A stretch of DNA of 12,018 bases from an uncultured Clostridia bacterium (GTDB taxonomy: Bacteria; Bacillota; Clostridia; Oscillospirales; CAG-382), in NCBI GenBank assembly GCA_947305675.1, contig CAMZED010000042.1, positions 1 through 12,018 on the forward strand. Reading direction: 5' to 3'. How positions within the stretch are numbered: position 1 is the stretch's first letter; each line of letters begins with the position of its first letter. Shown here piece after piece: positions 7,022 to 12,018 of the stretch. The translations under genes and the position numbers were made by a program. A model generated the notes under the pieces. It made no database searches. It saw nothing but the letters and a program-made list of their open reading frames with translations, and was not told the origin of the DNA.

Positions 7022-7662
7022 CAGAACGTATAATCAATGAGATCAAAACCAAATACAACCTCGTCCCGCAGGATCCGGGCGAGTATTCCAAACTTAAAGC
7101 AAAAGGTATGAAGTTCGATATAAACGCCTATAAAGCCGAAGGACTCGGATGGGTTTCGGTTATGAAGGCAAAAGGCTTTTTCGGGCTGATGAAGATGGAT
7201 ACGGTGATCGTCGTGCCGGAGGATACCGATTTGCCGCTTTATTCCTACGATCGCATCAATGCGATGGGAAACGATACGCTTATTGTCGAACTTTACGATA
7301 CAATGCTCGGAGATCTGCCGTTCGATTCGCTCGAATCGGTCAAATCGCGCTATGCCGACCTCCCCGAGAGGGATCCCGGAATACATTGGTACGACAGCAT
7401 AAAACTCGAATCGAGCATTTCGAAAAAAGGTAAAAAAATAAGCGACCGGCTCGACAGCCTCGCTTTGGAACACCTTGCCGCCTACCTTGCGCTGCCCTCG
7501 GATCCGGTGGCGGACAAAGAGGCAAAACGTCTTAAATCGAAAGTTTATGTGGAAGGATTGCTTGAAAACGGCGGTCCTTCGACCGACGTGTTCAAAAGCG
7601 AGATCGGTGAGGAACGCACGGCATATTTGTTCCGCAACGTTCTGTTCGGCACCGGAAAATGA
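7018..7662 (+). CDS. Soluble protein resembling ferredoxin-dependent bilin reductases
   Basis: A 214-residue protein with no signal peptide or membrane helix. By eye its middle aligns with the PcyA/HY2/RCCR family: MKMDTVIVVPEDTDLPLYSYD (residues ~58-78) against the PcyA block LDILHCVMFP....LPLFGCD, placing Asp78 on PcyA's catalytic Asp105, followed by a strand (DTLIVELYDTM) as in the family. The C-terminus (LLENGGPSTDVFKSEIGEER, then TAYLFRNVLFG, ~181-211) matches the end of PcyA (N..T...L...FG...A..Y...VLFD). PcyA His88 appears to be Ile here and Glu76 is not kept, so chemistry may differ. Length is close to the family's 230-260. Known members reduce linear tetrapyrroles with ferredoxin electrons. 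It is the last gene of the operon; a hairpin follows. I rate the homology as probable, and the activity as open. Confidence 0.6.
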   Translation: MTERIINEIKTKYNLVPQDPGEYSKLKAKGMKFDINAYKAEGLGWVSVMKAKGFFGLMKMDTVIVVPEDTDLPLYSYDRINAMGNDTLIVELYDTMLGDLPFDSLESVKSRYADLPERDPGIHWYDSIKLESSISKKGKKISDRLDSLALEHLAAYLALPSDPVADKEAKRLKSKVYVEGLLENGGPSTDVFKSEIGEERTAYLFRNVLFGTGK

Positions 7663-7669
7663 AGTATTT

Positions 7670-7703
7670 CCCGCCGGAATCGCATAAAATCGGTTCCGGC
7701 GGG
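7670..7703 (+). terminator. 10-bp perfect hairpin ending the operon
   Basis: Arms 7670-7679 and 7694-7703 (CCCGCCGGAA and its exact complement) enclose a 14-base loop, starting 7 bases after the stop of the bilin reductase-like gene and 40 bases before the infC promoter. The plus strand continues CATAAAAAAG, then TATTTTT, so the U-run is displaced; position supports terminator function, sequence only partly. Confidence 0.5.
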
Positions 7704-7743
7704 CATAAAAAAGTATTTTTCACCCTTAAAATGCAAAAAACTC

Positions 7744-7772
7744 TTGACAACGGCGGAATAATGTGTTATTAT
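7744..7772 (+). promoter_or_regulatory. Sigma-A promoter of infC-rpmI-rplT
   Basis: TTGACA at 7744-7749 and TATTAT at 7767-7772 are separated by 17 bases, one mismatch from consensus. Transcription should begin near 7779, giving a leader of about 160 nt before infC. Confidence 0.85.
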
Positions 7773-7778
7773 TCTCCT

Positions 7779-7938
7779 TGCACAAAGAAGCAGAGCTATG
7801 CTCTCACCCGGCGGCAACTGCCGCGCGCGGTCAATATCACACGCTTGGGCTTGCTGTGCCTTTGCGGTATTTTGGTCGTGCAAAGCGGGTCAACTGCTTT
7901 GCATTTTTTATGTTAATTTTATTTGGAGGTGTCCTCTC
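7779..7938 (+). promoter_or_regulatory. infC leader with attenuator (L20-type regulation likely)
   Basis: The leader holds hairpins AGAGC-TAT-GCTCT (7792-7804) and GCGGCA-AC-TGCCGC (7811-7824), then an intrinsic terminator: arms 7879-7886 and 7896-7903 (TGCAAAGC and its complement), a 9-base loop and six Ts at 7904-7909. CTTTGC at 7860-7865 can pair with GCAAAG at 7880-7885 and so would block the terminator. In Bacillus subtilis the same operon is attenuated by binding of ribosomal protein L20 to the leader; that the same protein acts here is inference. Confidence 0.7.
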
Positions 7939-8457
7939 ATCGCCGCTAAAAATGTAACCTTGATCAACGAAGAGATCAAAGCGAACGAAGTCCGCGTTAT
8001 CGGTGCGGACGGTACACAGTTAGGCGTAATGAAACTTGCCGCCGCTTTACAGATCGCCAACGACGCGATGCTGGACCTGGTCGAAATAGCGCCCGATTCG
8101 GTACCGCCGGTCTGCAAAGTTATGGATTACGGCAAAGATCGCTTCGAAAAAGAAACGCGCGAGAAAGAACAGCGCACAAAGCGTCAGATCATCGAGATCA
8201 AAGAGATCCAGCTCAAATGCCGTATCGACACGCACGATTTCAACACCAAGTTGAACCACACGCTCAAATTTCTGGCGCAGGGCAACAAGGTTAAAGTCAC
8301 CGTTAAATTCGTCGGCAGGGAAATGGCTCATACCGAACTCGGCGCCCAGTTATTGGACAGGTTCGCGGAGGGCTGCGCGGAATCCGCCGTTATCGAAAAG
8401 AAGCCGGTGCTTGACGGCAGATATATGACGCTTATACTCGCTCCGAAGAAAAAATAA
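7939..8457 (+). CDS. infC: Translation initiation factor IF-3, AUC start
   Basis: IF-3 binds the 30S subunit, keeps it apart from 50S and proofreads the initiator tRNA and start codon. The 172 residues cover both domains: the N-terminal domain (LINEEIKANEVRVIGADG, then LVEIAPDSVPPVCKVMDYGK), the basic linker helix (FEKETREKEQRTKRQIIEIKEIQ) and the C-terminal domain (CRIDTHDFNTKLNHTLKFLAQGNKVKVTVKFVGREMAH). I place the start at ATC 7939: GGAGGT ends 8 bases before it and the protein then has the family length. The in-frame ATG at 7798 would lie within the regulatory leader. Rare AUU/AUC/AUA starts are known for infC and let IF-3 limit its own translation. First gene of the operon with rpmI and rplT. 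Confidence 0.95.
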   Translation: MAAKNVTLINEEIKANEVRVIGADGTQLGVMKLAAALQIANDAMLDLVEIAPDSVPPVCKVMDYGKDRFEKETREKEQRTKRQIIEIKEIQLKCRIDTHDFNTKLNHTLKFLAQGNKVKVTVKFVGREMAHTELGAQLLDRFAEGCAESAVIEKKPVLDGRYMTLILAPKKK

Positions 8458-8545
8458 CGTCAAGTTAAAAACAAACACATAACAAGGCGGCGCGCCCTGC
8501 CGTGCGACGGCATCCGGTTCGCTCGCCATAGAAAGGATCAAGACA

Positions 8546-8743
8546 ATGGGAAAAATCAAAACGCACAAAGCTTCCGCCAAACGTTTCACGTTCACCGGAA
8601 GCGGCAAGATCAAGATGGGCCATCCCGGCCGTCGTCACAAAACCGGTCTTAAACTGACCAAACGTATGAGAACACTCCGCAAAGCAAGCTACGTCAGCAG
8701 CGCGCGTATGGACGATCTCAAACGTATGATGCCCTATAAATAA
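8546..8743 (+). CDS. rpmI: 50S ribosomal protein L35
   Basis: A 65-residue, very basic protein with the full L35 pattern: MGKIKTHKASAKRFTFTGSGKIK, then HKTGLKLTKRMRTLRK and DLKRMMPYK at the end. L35 is a late-assembling component of the 50S subunit. ATG 8546 has GAAAGGA about 8 bases upstream. The 88 bases after infC hold a small hairpin (TGCCG-TGCGA-CGGCA) of unclear role, and the stop is followed 17 bases later by rplT, the usual infC-rpmI-rplT order. Confidence 0.97.
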   Translation: MGKIKTHKASAKRFTFTGSGKIKMGHPGRRHKTGLKLTKRMRTLRKASYVSSARMDDLKRMMPYK

Positions 8744-8760
8744 TCGGAGGTAAATGAACT

Positions 8761-9114
8761 ATGGCAAGAGTAAAAGGCGCGTTAGCCACCAGAAAAAGAA
8801 GAAATAAAATGCTCAAGCTCGCCAAAGGTTACTGGGGCGCAAAAAGCAAGCATTTCAAAATGGCGAAACAGGCCGTTTTAAAGAGCGGCAACTATGCTTA
8901 TATCGGCAGAAAACAAAAGAAGAGAGATTTCCGTTCGCTTTGGATCACCCGTATCTCGGCACAGTGCAAAGTCGAAGGTATCAATTACTCCCGCTTTATG
9001 TACGGGCTTAAAAAGAGCGGCATCCAGCTTAACCGTAAAATGCTCAGCGAACTCGCAATAAACGACAAACAGGCGTTTGCTCAGCTTGTCGAAACCGCGA
9101 AAAAAGCCCTTTAA
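8761..9114 (+). CDS. rplT: 50S ribosomal protein L20
   Basis: The 117-residue sequence is typical L20: MARVKGALATRKRRNKMLKLAKGYWGAKSKHF with the long basic N-terminal extension, then GNYAYIGRKQKKRDFRSLWITRI and the globular C-terminal part NYSRFMYGLKKSGIQLNRKMLSELA. L20 is needed early in 50S assembly, binding 23S rRNA, and in several bacteria represses its own operon by binding the mRNA leader or the rpmI region. GGAGG at 8746-8750 precedes ATG 8761 with a slightly long spacing. No terminator is seen between its stop and the rpsU promoter 38 bases on, so readthrough into rpsU is possible. Confidence 0.97.
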   Translation: MARVKGALATRKRRNKMLKLAKGYWGAKSKHFKMAKQAVLKSGNYAYIGRKQKKRDFRSLWITRISAQCKVEGINYSRFMYGLKKSGIQLNRKMLSELAINDKQAFAQLVETAKKAL

Positions 9115-9151
9115 GTTCAGGCTCAAATAACAAAAGAATTGAAAAACGATG

Positions 9152-9180
9152 TTGACATGTGTCGAATTTTTTGATATAAT
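9152..9180 (+). promoter_or_regulatory. Perfect consensus sigma-A promoter of rpsU
   Basis: TTGACA (9152-9157) and TATAAT (9175-9180) with exactly 17 bases between them match the consensus at all 12 positions. Start of transcription is expected near 9187. Confidence 0.92.
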
Positions 9181-9233
9181 GTCTGCATTGATTGCGATTT
9201 CCTCGGAAACCGATGTAAGGGAGGGACAACGAC

Positions 9234-9410
9234 TTGGCAGAAGTAAGAGTTAAAGAGAACGAGACTATCGACAGCGCTCTGCGCAGATTCAAAAGGTCTT
9301 ATCTCAGAAGCGGCGTGCCTGCTGAAATTCGTAAAAGAGAACATTACGAAAAACCCAGCGTAAAACGTAAAAAGAAGTCGGAAGCGGCTCGCAAGCGTAA
9401 ATACAGATAA
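9234..9410 (+). CDS. rpsU: 30S ribosomal protein S21, UUG start
   Basis: A 58-residue basic protein: (M)AEVRVKENETIDSALRRFKR, then SGVPAEIRKREHYEKPSVKRKKKSEAARKRK. This is S21, which sits near the anti-Shine-Dalgarno end of 16S rRNA and helps initiation. The start is TTG 9234, with GGGAGGG ending 7 bases upstream; there is no ATG at this end of the frame. The gene has its own promoter and an intrinsic terminator just after the stop, so it is a separate unit behind rplT. Confidence 0.96.
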   Translation: MAEVRVKENETIDSALRRFKRSYLRSGVPAEIRKREHYEKPSVKRKKKSEAARKRKYR

Positions 9411-9422
9411 ATCAAAGCAATT

Positions 9423-9448
9423 ATACAACGGGCAACCGTTGTATTTTT
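9423..9448 (+). terminator. Intrinsic terminator of rpsU, GCAA tetraloop
   Basis: Arms 9423-9431 (ATACAACGG) and 9436-9444 (CCGTTGTAT) pair perfectly around the GNRA-type loop GCAA, with T-run 9444-9448 immediately behind. It starts 12 bases after the rpsU stop. Confidence 0.9.
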
Positions 9449-9484
9449 GTTGGGTCGACAACCGTTGTATTTTTGTTGCGTCGG
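9433..9484 (+). repeat. 26-bp tandem duplication of the terminator 3' arm
   Basis: Two adjacent 26-base units, 9433-9458 and 9459-9484, match at 24 of 26 positions, starting CAACCGTTGTATTTTTGTTG. Each carries the 3' arm and T-run of the rpsU terminator; only one 5' arm exists, so the two copies compete for it. Confidence 0.85.
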
Positions 9485-9487
9485 ATA

Positions 9488-9516
9488 TTGCAATTTTCCG
9501 CTTTCTGTGATAAAAT
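9488..9516 (+). promoter_or_regulatory. Promoter of the GH26 lipoprotein gene
   Basis: TTGCAA (9488-9493), a 17-base spacer and TAAAAT (9511-9516) make a reasonable sigma-A promoter; the predicted start near 9523 leaves a short leader of ~23 bases. No operator is evident. Confidence 0.65.
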
Positions 9517-9545
9517 AAAACGTAACTTTGCAAAGGAGTATTTTT

Positions 9546-11462
9546 ATGAAACGGTTTATTGCAATAATGCTTATCGCTTTTATGAGCATAAGCCTGCTCG
9601 CAGCGTGCACAAACGGCGGATCAGATTCGTCGGAGCAACAGGAATCAAATGGTTCTGAGGAGGAATCGACGGAAATGAAAACACCCGATGAAAATGCCAA
9701 AAAAGTTTGGAACGATGAATTTGCCGACGCCGGCAACGGTTTTGCCGACGCGTCCGAGGTATATAAACTCACCGCGTTCAACGGCGGCGTCGAGACTTCG
9801 GATCTCGACCTGCTTCCGAGCAACGACACGCGTTATCTTTTCTCGGGCGAGGAATATACCCGCGCCGTCGTCCTTTCCGAAGGATATGCGCTCACTTTGC
9901 CCGGCGGCGACGTTACCGCCGATTTTTCGCTCGGCAAGTTGAGAAGTAAATATAAATCGGAATCCGGGAATTACGTTCTTACCGTTTCCTATGAAGATAA
10001 AAACCCCTACGGCGCAAACGCACACGGACTTTTGGATATTTATTATCAGGAATGGCTTATAAGATATCTCGAGAGCGTAGATTTCCTTTCTGCCAACAGC
10101 ATCCGCCGCACCCGTCAATGCGGAGTGACCGAAAGCCTGCTCGATGGCTATACCGTGAATTATTACGATATGGTCATAAACGTCAACAGCAAGATCGAAT
10201 ACCCGTATTACAGTATCGCAGTCATCCGCCCCACAAATTCATATAACTATTTCTGGCTGTTCGTGCTTAAATCCGATAACGATATGGTAAAGACGATGGA
10301 CCTGATCGTCGCCTCGTTCAAGGAACTGACCGGGACGCGCACCGGCACCCCCGCCAACAGCGTCGGCGCCTATGAACTTAAGATCCCCGATTTTTGGAAC
10401 GAAGAGACCAAGGCGTATTATCAGCATCTGCTCGATTCCGATACTGTCGAGATCGGCGCGTTTTATCAAAGCAACAGCGAGAACTCTTACGATGGTTATA
10501 AAGAACGTCTCGAATCGCTTGTCGGCGAAATGGATTACTTTATGACATATGAACATATGGGCTGGTATGACAGCACAACCGATATAAATCTCGACCGCAT
10601 AAACGCACGCGCCGGCGGCGACGGCAGCAACGGCAAACAGATGCTCGAGTTTACTTATCAGTTCACAAATACCAACAACGCGCTCGGCGGCTATACTCCG
10701 ATGTACGATATCCTCCGCGGCAGGCGCGACGCCCAATTCCGCAAGCTCGCGCAGGATATAAAATCTTACCGCCACCCCGTGCTTTTCAGGCTGAATAACG
10801 AGATGAACACCGACTGGACTTCTTATTGCGGAATGCAGACGATGCTTGACCCCGACCTCTTTATCGAGACATGGCGCCGCCTTTACAACATCTTTGTCGA
10901 GGAAGGCGTTGATAACTGCATTTGGGTCTGGAACCCGATCGCGACCTCCTGCCCGTTCAGCAACTGGGGCGATATGCTCAACTACTTCCCGGGCGCCGAT
11001 TACGTTCAGATGATCGGACTTACTTACTACCAGATGAACAACACAAACGTCACCGCGTTCGCAAGTTTTAAAGAGATGTACTCCGAGCTTTATCAGAAAA
11101 ACACTCCTTATTTCGATAACTATCCCGCGGTTATCGGCGAATTCGGATGCGCCGCCGGCGACAGTTACGTATTTGATTATGGCAAAAACGAATACGTCGT
11201 GCTTGATAACGCCGCTACACGTATGAGGCACCAGGCAGAATGGATAACCGATATGTTCGATTGCTTCATTAAGAAAAACGAACCGGGCTATGAGTTCGCC
11301 AAGAATATTAAAGTTGCTATCTGGTTCTCGGCAAACGACTACGCCACCGTCAACGGCGAAAACGTTATCACTAACCATTTAAGGCTTGACGAGGACGTTC
11401 CCCAGGCGATCGCCGCGTTCCGCGAAGGCTACGATAAACTCAAAGCCGCAAGGGAAGAATAA
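9546..11462 (+). CDS. GH26-type glycanase lipoprotein (beta-mannanase or related)
   Basis: A 638-residue secreted lipoprotein. Residues 1-20 form a signal peptide ending in the lipobox LAAC, with Cys21 as the lipidated residue, followed by a Ser/Glu/Gly-rich linker. Residues ~60-260 form an unrecognised mixed domain (DFSLGKLRSKYKSESGNYVL ... DGYTVNYYDMVINV ... SDNDMVKTMDLIVASFKEL), faintly like PsbP/DcrB-type folds. Residues ~280-630 look like a GH26 TIM barrel: RLNNEMN with Glu419 as acid/base, a WVWNP strand, and VIGEFG with Glu532 as nucleophile, 113 residues apart as is usual for GH26. Family members cut beta-1,4-mannan, mixed-linkage glucan or beta-1,3-xylan; the specificity is not decided here. 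Start ATG 9546 is chosen over TTG 9528 because AAAGGAG at 9532-9538 lies between them. Single-gene unit with its own promoter and terminator. Confidence 0.82.
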   Translation: MKRFIAIMLIAFMSISLLAACTNGGSDSSEQQESNGSEEESTEMKTPDENAKKVWNDEFADAGNGFADASEVYKLTAFNGGVETSDLDLLPSNDTRYLFSGEEYTRAVVLSEGYALTLPGGDVTADFSLGKLRSKYKSESGNYVLTVSYEDKNPYGANAHGLLDIYYQEWLIRYLESVDFLSANSIRRTRQCGVTESLLDGYTVNYYDMVINVNSKIEYPYYSIAVIRPTNSYNYFWLFVLKSDNDMVKTMDLIVASFKELTGTRTGTPANSVGAYELKIPDFWNEETKAYYQHLLDSDTVEIGAFYQSNSENSYDGYKERLESLVGEMDYFMTYEHMGWYDSTTDINLDRINARAGGDGSNGKQMLEFTYQFTNTNNALGGYTPMYDILRGRRDAQFRKLAQDIKSYRHPVLFRLNNEMNTDWTSYCGMQTMLDPDLFIETWRRLYNIFVEEGVDNCIWVWNPIATSCPFSNWGDMLNYFPGADYVQMIGLTYYQMNNTNVTAFASFKEMYSELYQKNTPYFDNYPAVIGEFGCAAGDSYVFDYGKNEYVVLDNAATRMRHQAEWITDMFDCFIKKNEPGYEFAKNIKVAIWFSANDYATVNGENVITNHLRLDEDVPQAIAAFREGYDKLKAAREE

Positions 11463-11472
11463 ATAATAGAAG

Positions 11473-11499
11473 AAAAGGCTGCCAGCGGGCAGCCTTTTT
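11473..11499. terminator. Bidirectional intrinsic terminator
   Basis: AAAAGGCTGCC (11473-11483), loop AGCG and GGCAGCCTTTT (11488-11498) pair perfectly over 11 bp, with a T-run on the plus strand and TTTTCTTCT on the minus strand. It ends the GH26 gene, 10 bases after its stop, and also serves the convergent small gene at 11510-11662. Confidence 0.9.
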
Positions 11500-11509
11500 G
11501 CGTATGAAG

Positions 11510-11662
11510 TCATTCCTTTTTATCGGCAAGCGCTGACGACACTCCCGCCGCGAACGCTGCCCTTGCGATAGTCATAAGGTGCGATTCGATCTCTTCGAAA
11601 ATTGCGCTGTCTATAAAATCCGCGAATTTCGACTCGAAGTCGGTGATGTTTTTATCTTTCAT
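11510..11662 (-). CDS. Unknown 50-residue protein after a structured leader
   Basis: The predicted product starts MKDKNITDFESKFADFIDSA and continues with a helical stretch rich in Ala and Glu (EEIESHLMTIARAAFAAGVSSALADKKE). It has no signal peptide and no metal-binding motif; it is an amphipathic helix candidate, and I do not recognise it. ATG at 11662 is chosen because AAAGGAG (11670-11676, minus strand) lies 7 bases upstream; the longer frame to 11791 runs through a terminator hairpin and is unlikely. The ribosome binding site touches the T-run of that terminator, so expression requires readthrough. It ends at the bidirectional terminator shared with the GH26 gene. Confidence 0.6.
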   Translation of the reverse strand: MKDKNITDFESKFADFIDSAIFEEIESHLMTIARAAFAAGVSSALADKKE

Positions 11663-11677
11663 ATTTTCACTCCTTTC

Positions 11678-11705
11678 AAAAAAGTGCGCAGCCGAAGCCG
11701 CGCAC
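11678..11705 (-). terminator. UUCG-capped terminator before the small gene
   Basis: On the minus strand GTGCGCGGC-TTCG-GCTGCGCAC (11705 to 11684, one G-U pair) is followed by six Ts (11683-11678). The T-run is separated from the AAAGGAG of the 50-residue gene by one base, a typical place for an attenuator. Confidence 0.85.
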
Positions 11706-11880
11706 GAAAAATGCAAGCTTCGTTGTTTTGTCAAGAACAGCAACCCGATCCGAACAATACCAAACAGTAAAGCACAGAAAAGGTAAAGCATGCATTTTTA
11801 CCGTAAGTAAAAATAAATGCCTTCTGTAAGGTATTGGATAGATTCGGAAATGCACATTTTCGGGTCTTTGCGTTCTTGAC
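11678..11880 (-). ncRNA. Structured ~200-nt RNA: 6S-like RNA or attenuating leader
   Basis: Reading leftward from the predicted start at ~11880, the RNA folds into a long rod. Pairings seen: 11872-11880 with 11730-11738 (9 bp), 11868-11871 with 11740-11743, 11861-11864 with 11744-11747, 11843-11848 with 11749-11754, 11830-11836 with 11755-11761 (7 bp), 11822-11827 with 11774-11779, and an apical hairpin 11807-11813 with 11795-11801. Internal bulges of 12 and 6 nt lie on the 5' strand only. The 5' end of the RNA is also the foot of the closing stem. A single-stranded tail and a UUCG-capped terminator follow. The architecture recalls 6S RNA, but I cannot match its conserved bases; a cis-acting leader for the small gene downstream is equally possible. 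Confidence 0.55.
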
Positions 11881-11886
11881 AAGCTT

Positions 11887-11915
11887 ATTTTATCATATAA
11901 TCGATTGGATTTCAA
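11887..11915 (-). promoter_or_regulatory. Sigma-A promoter of the structured RNA
   Basis: On the minus strand TTGAAA (11915-11910), a 17-base spacer and TAAAAT (11892-11887). Transcription would start near 11880, exactly where the closing stem of the structured RNA begins. Confidence 0.75.
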
Positions 11916-11964
11916 GAATAATCGTACAACAAATAACGTGTTTTTGCGACAAAAAGGGATTGCG

Positions 11965-11996
11965 TTAGCCGACTGTTCCGAAGGACAGTCGGCTAA
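11965..11996. repeat. Perfect 12-bp inverted repeat at the right edge
   Basis: Arms 11965-11976 (TTAGCCGACTGT) and 11985-11996 (ACAGTCGGCTAA) are exact complements around TCCGAAGG, whose CC and GG can pair further around GAA. No T-run lies directly after it on either strand (ccTTTTGTTT follows ~13 bases later on plus; CCCTTTTT about 10 bases later on minus). It could be a terminator for a gene beyond the window or an intergenic repeat; 11916-11964 holds nothing else I recognise. Confidence 0.6.
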
Positions 11997-12018
11997 ACGG
12001 AGCGCCTTTTGTTTAATA

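Noticed and set aside
7798..7938. ATG 7798 as an upstream start of infC
   Set aside because: It would add 47 residues not present in IF-3 and encode the regulatory hairpins. The GGAGGT site fits ATC 7939.
9528..9545. TTG 9528 as start of the GH26 lipoprotein
   Set aside because: The ribosome binding site lies downstream of it, and ATG 9546 gives a standard signal peptide.
10239..11378. Minus-strand open frame of 379 codons inside the GH26 gene
   Set aside because: Composition is that of a shadow frame (repeated Val/Ala/His runs), with no ribosome binding site and no domain. The sense frame has catalytic motifs.
11706..11734. TTGACA on the minus strand at 11734-11729 as a second promoter for the small gene
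   Set aside because: No acceptable -10 hexamer at 16-18 bases, and the hexamer is explained by pairing in the structured RNA.
11876..11901. Plus-strand TTGACA and TATAAT near 11876-11901
   Set aside because: Both hexamers are perfect but only 14 bases apart, too close for a normal sigma-A promoter; TTGACA is part of the minus-strand RNA's closing stem.
11938..12018. GTG-initiated plus frame running off the right edge
   Set aside because: No ribosome binding site, and the frame runs through the inverted repeat; too short to judge.
1..12018. CRISPR array, tRNA or rRNA genes
   Set aside because: No regularly spaced repeats and no cloverleaf or rRNA-like segment was seen on either strand.

Overview
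The window looks like a chromosomal segment of a low-to-mid GC anaerobic Firmicute of the class Clostridia. The support is gene-family based: strong AAGGAGG-type ribosome binding sites throughout, an infC-rpmI-rplT operon with an attenuator-like leader, rpsU behind a perfect sigma-A promoter, a MetG C-terminal domain of the clostridial type, a MepA-like MATE exporter and a lipoprotein GH26 glycanase. A gut or rumen origin is plausible from the glycanase but is inference.

Left part (1-2958). The first ~490 bases are much more AT-rich than the rest and hold the end of an unrecognised gene. Next comes a MetG (methionyl-tRNA synthetase) C-terminal tRNA-binding domain with no catalytic part, which may be translated as a free-standing protein from its own ribosome binding site. 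A MATE exporter follows. After it lies a second, internally deleted remnant of the same MetG tail (2789-2878), with a perfect terminator-like hairpin behind it. Two MetG tails flanking an exporter point to past duplication or insertion.

Middle part (2959-7703). Six tightly packed plus-strand genes form one probable operon: a membrane-anchored alpha/beta hydrolase, a flavin reductase-like protein fused to a domain resembling the C-terminal domain of protochlorophyllide reductase (PCP_red), an NmrA-like NAD(P)-binding reductase, a DUF1295/steroid 5-alpha-reductase-like membrane protein, an unknown six-helix membrane protein, and a soluble protein that resembles ferredoxin-dependent bilin reductases (PcyA/RCCR fold) by eye. 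Three of the six point independently to reductive tetrapyrrole chemistry. I propose an undescribed tetrapyrrole or bilin reduction system in a non-photosynthetic anaerobe. This is a hypothesis, not a demonstrated function.

Right-middle part (7744-9484). A near-consensus promoter drives a leader with an intrinsic terminator and a possible antiterminator, then infC (starting at AUC), rpmI and rplT. rpsU follows from its own perfect consensus promoter with a UUG start, and ends in a terminator whose 3' arm is tandemly duplicated.

Right part (9488-12018). A GH26-type lipoprotein glycanase has its own promoter and a bidirectional terminator. Facing it on the minus strand is a transcription unit with a good promoter, a roughly 200-nt rod-like structured RNA whose predicted 5' end coincides with its closing stem, a UUCG-capped terminator, and a 50-residue unknown protein directly after that terminator. 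This RNA could be a 6S-like RNA or an attenuating leader. The window ends in a perfect 12-bp inverted repeat of unknown role.
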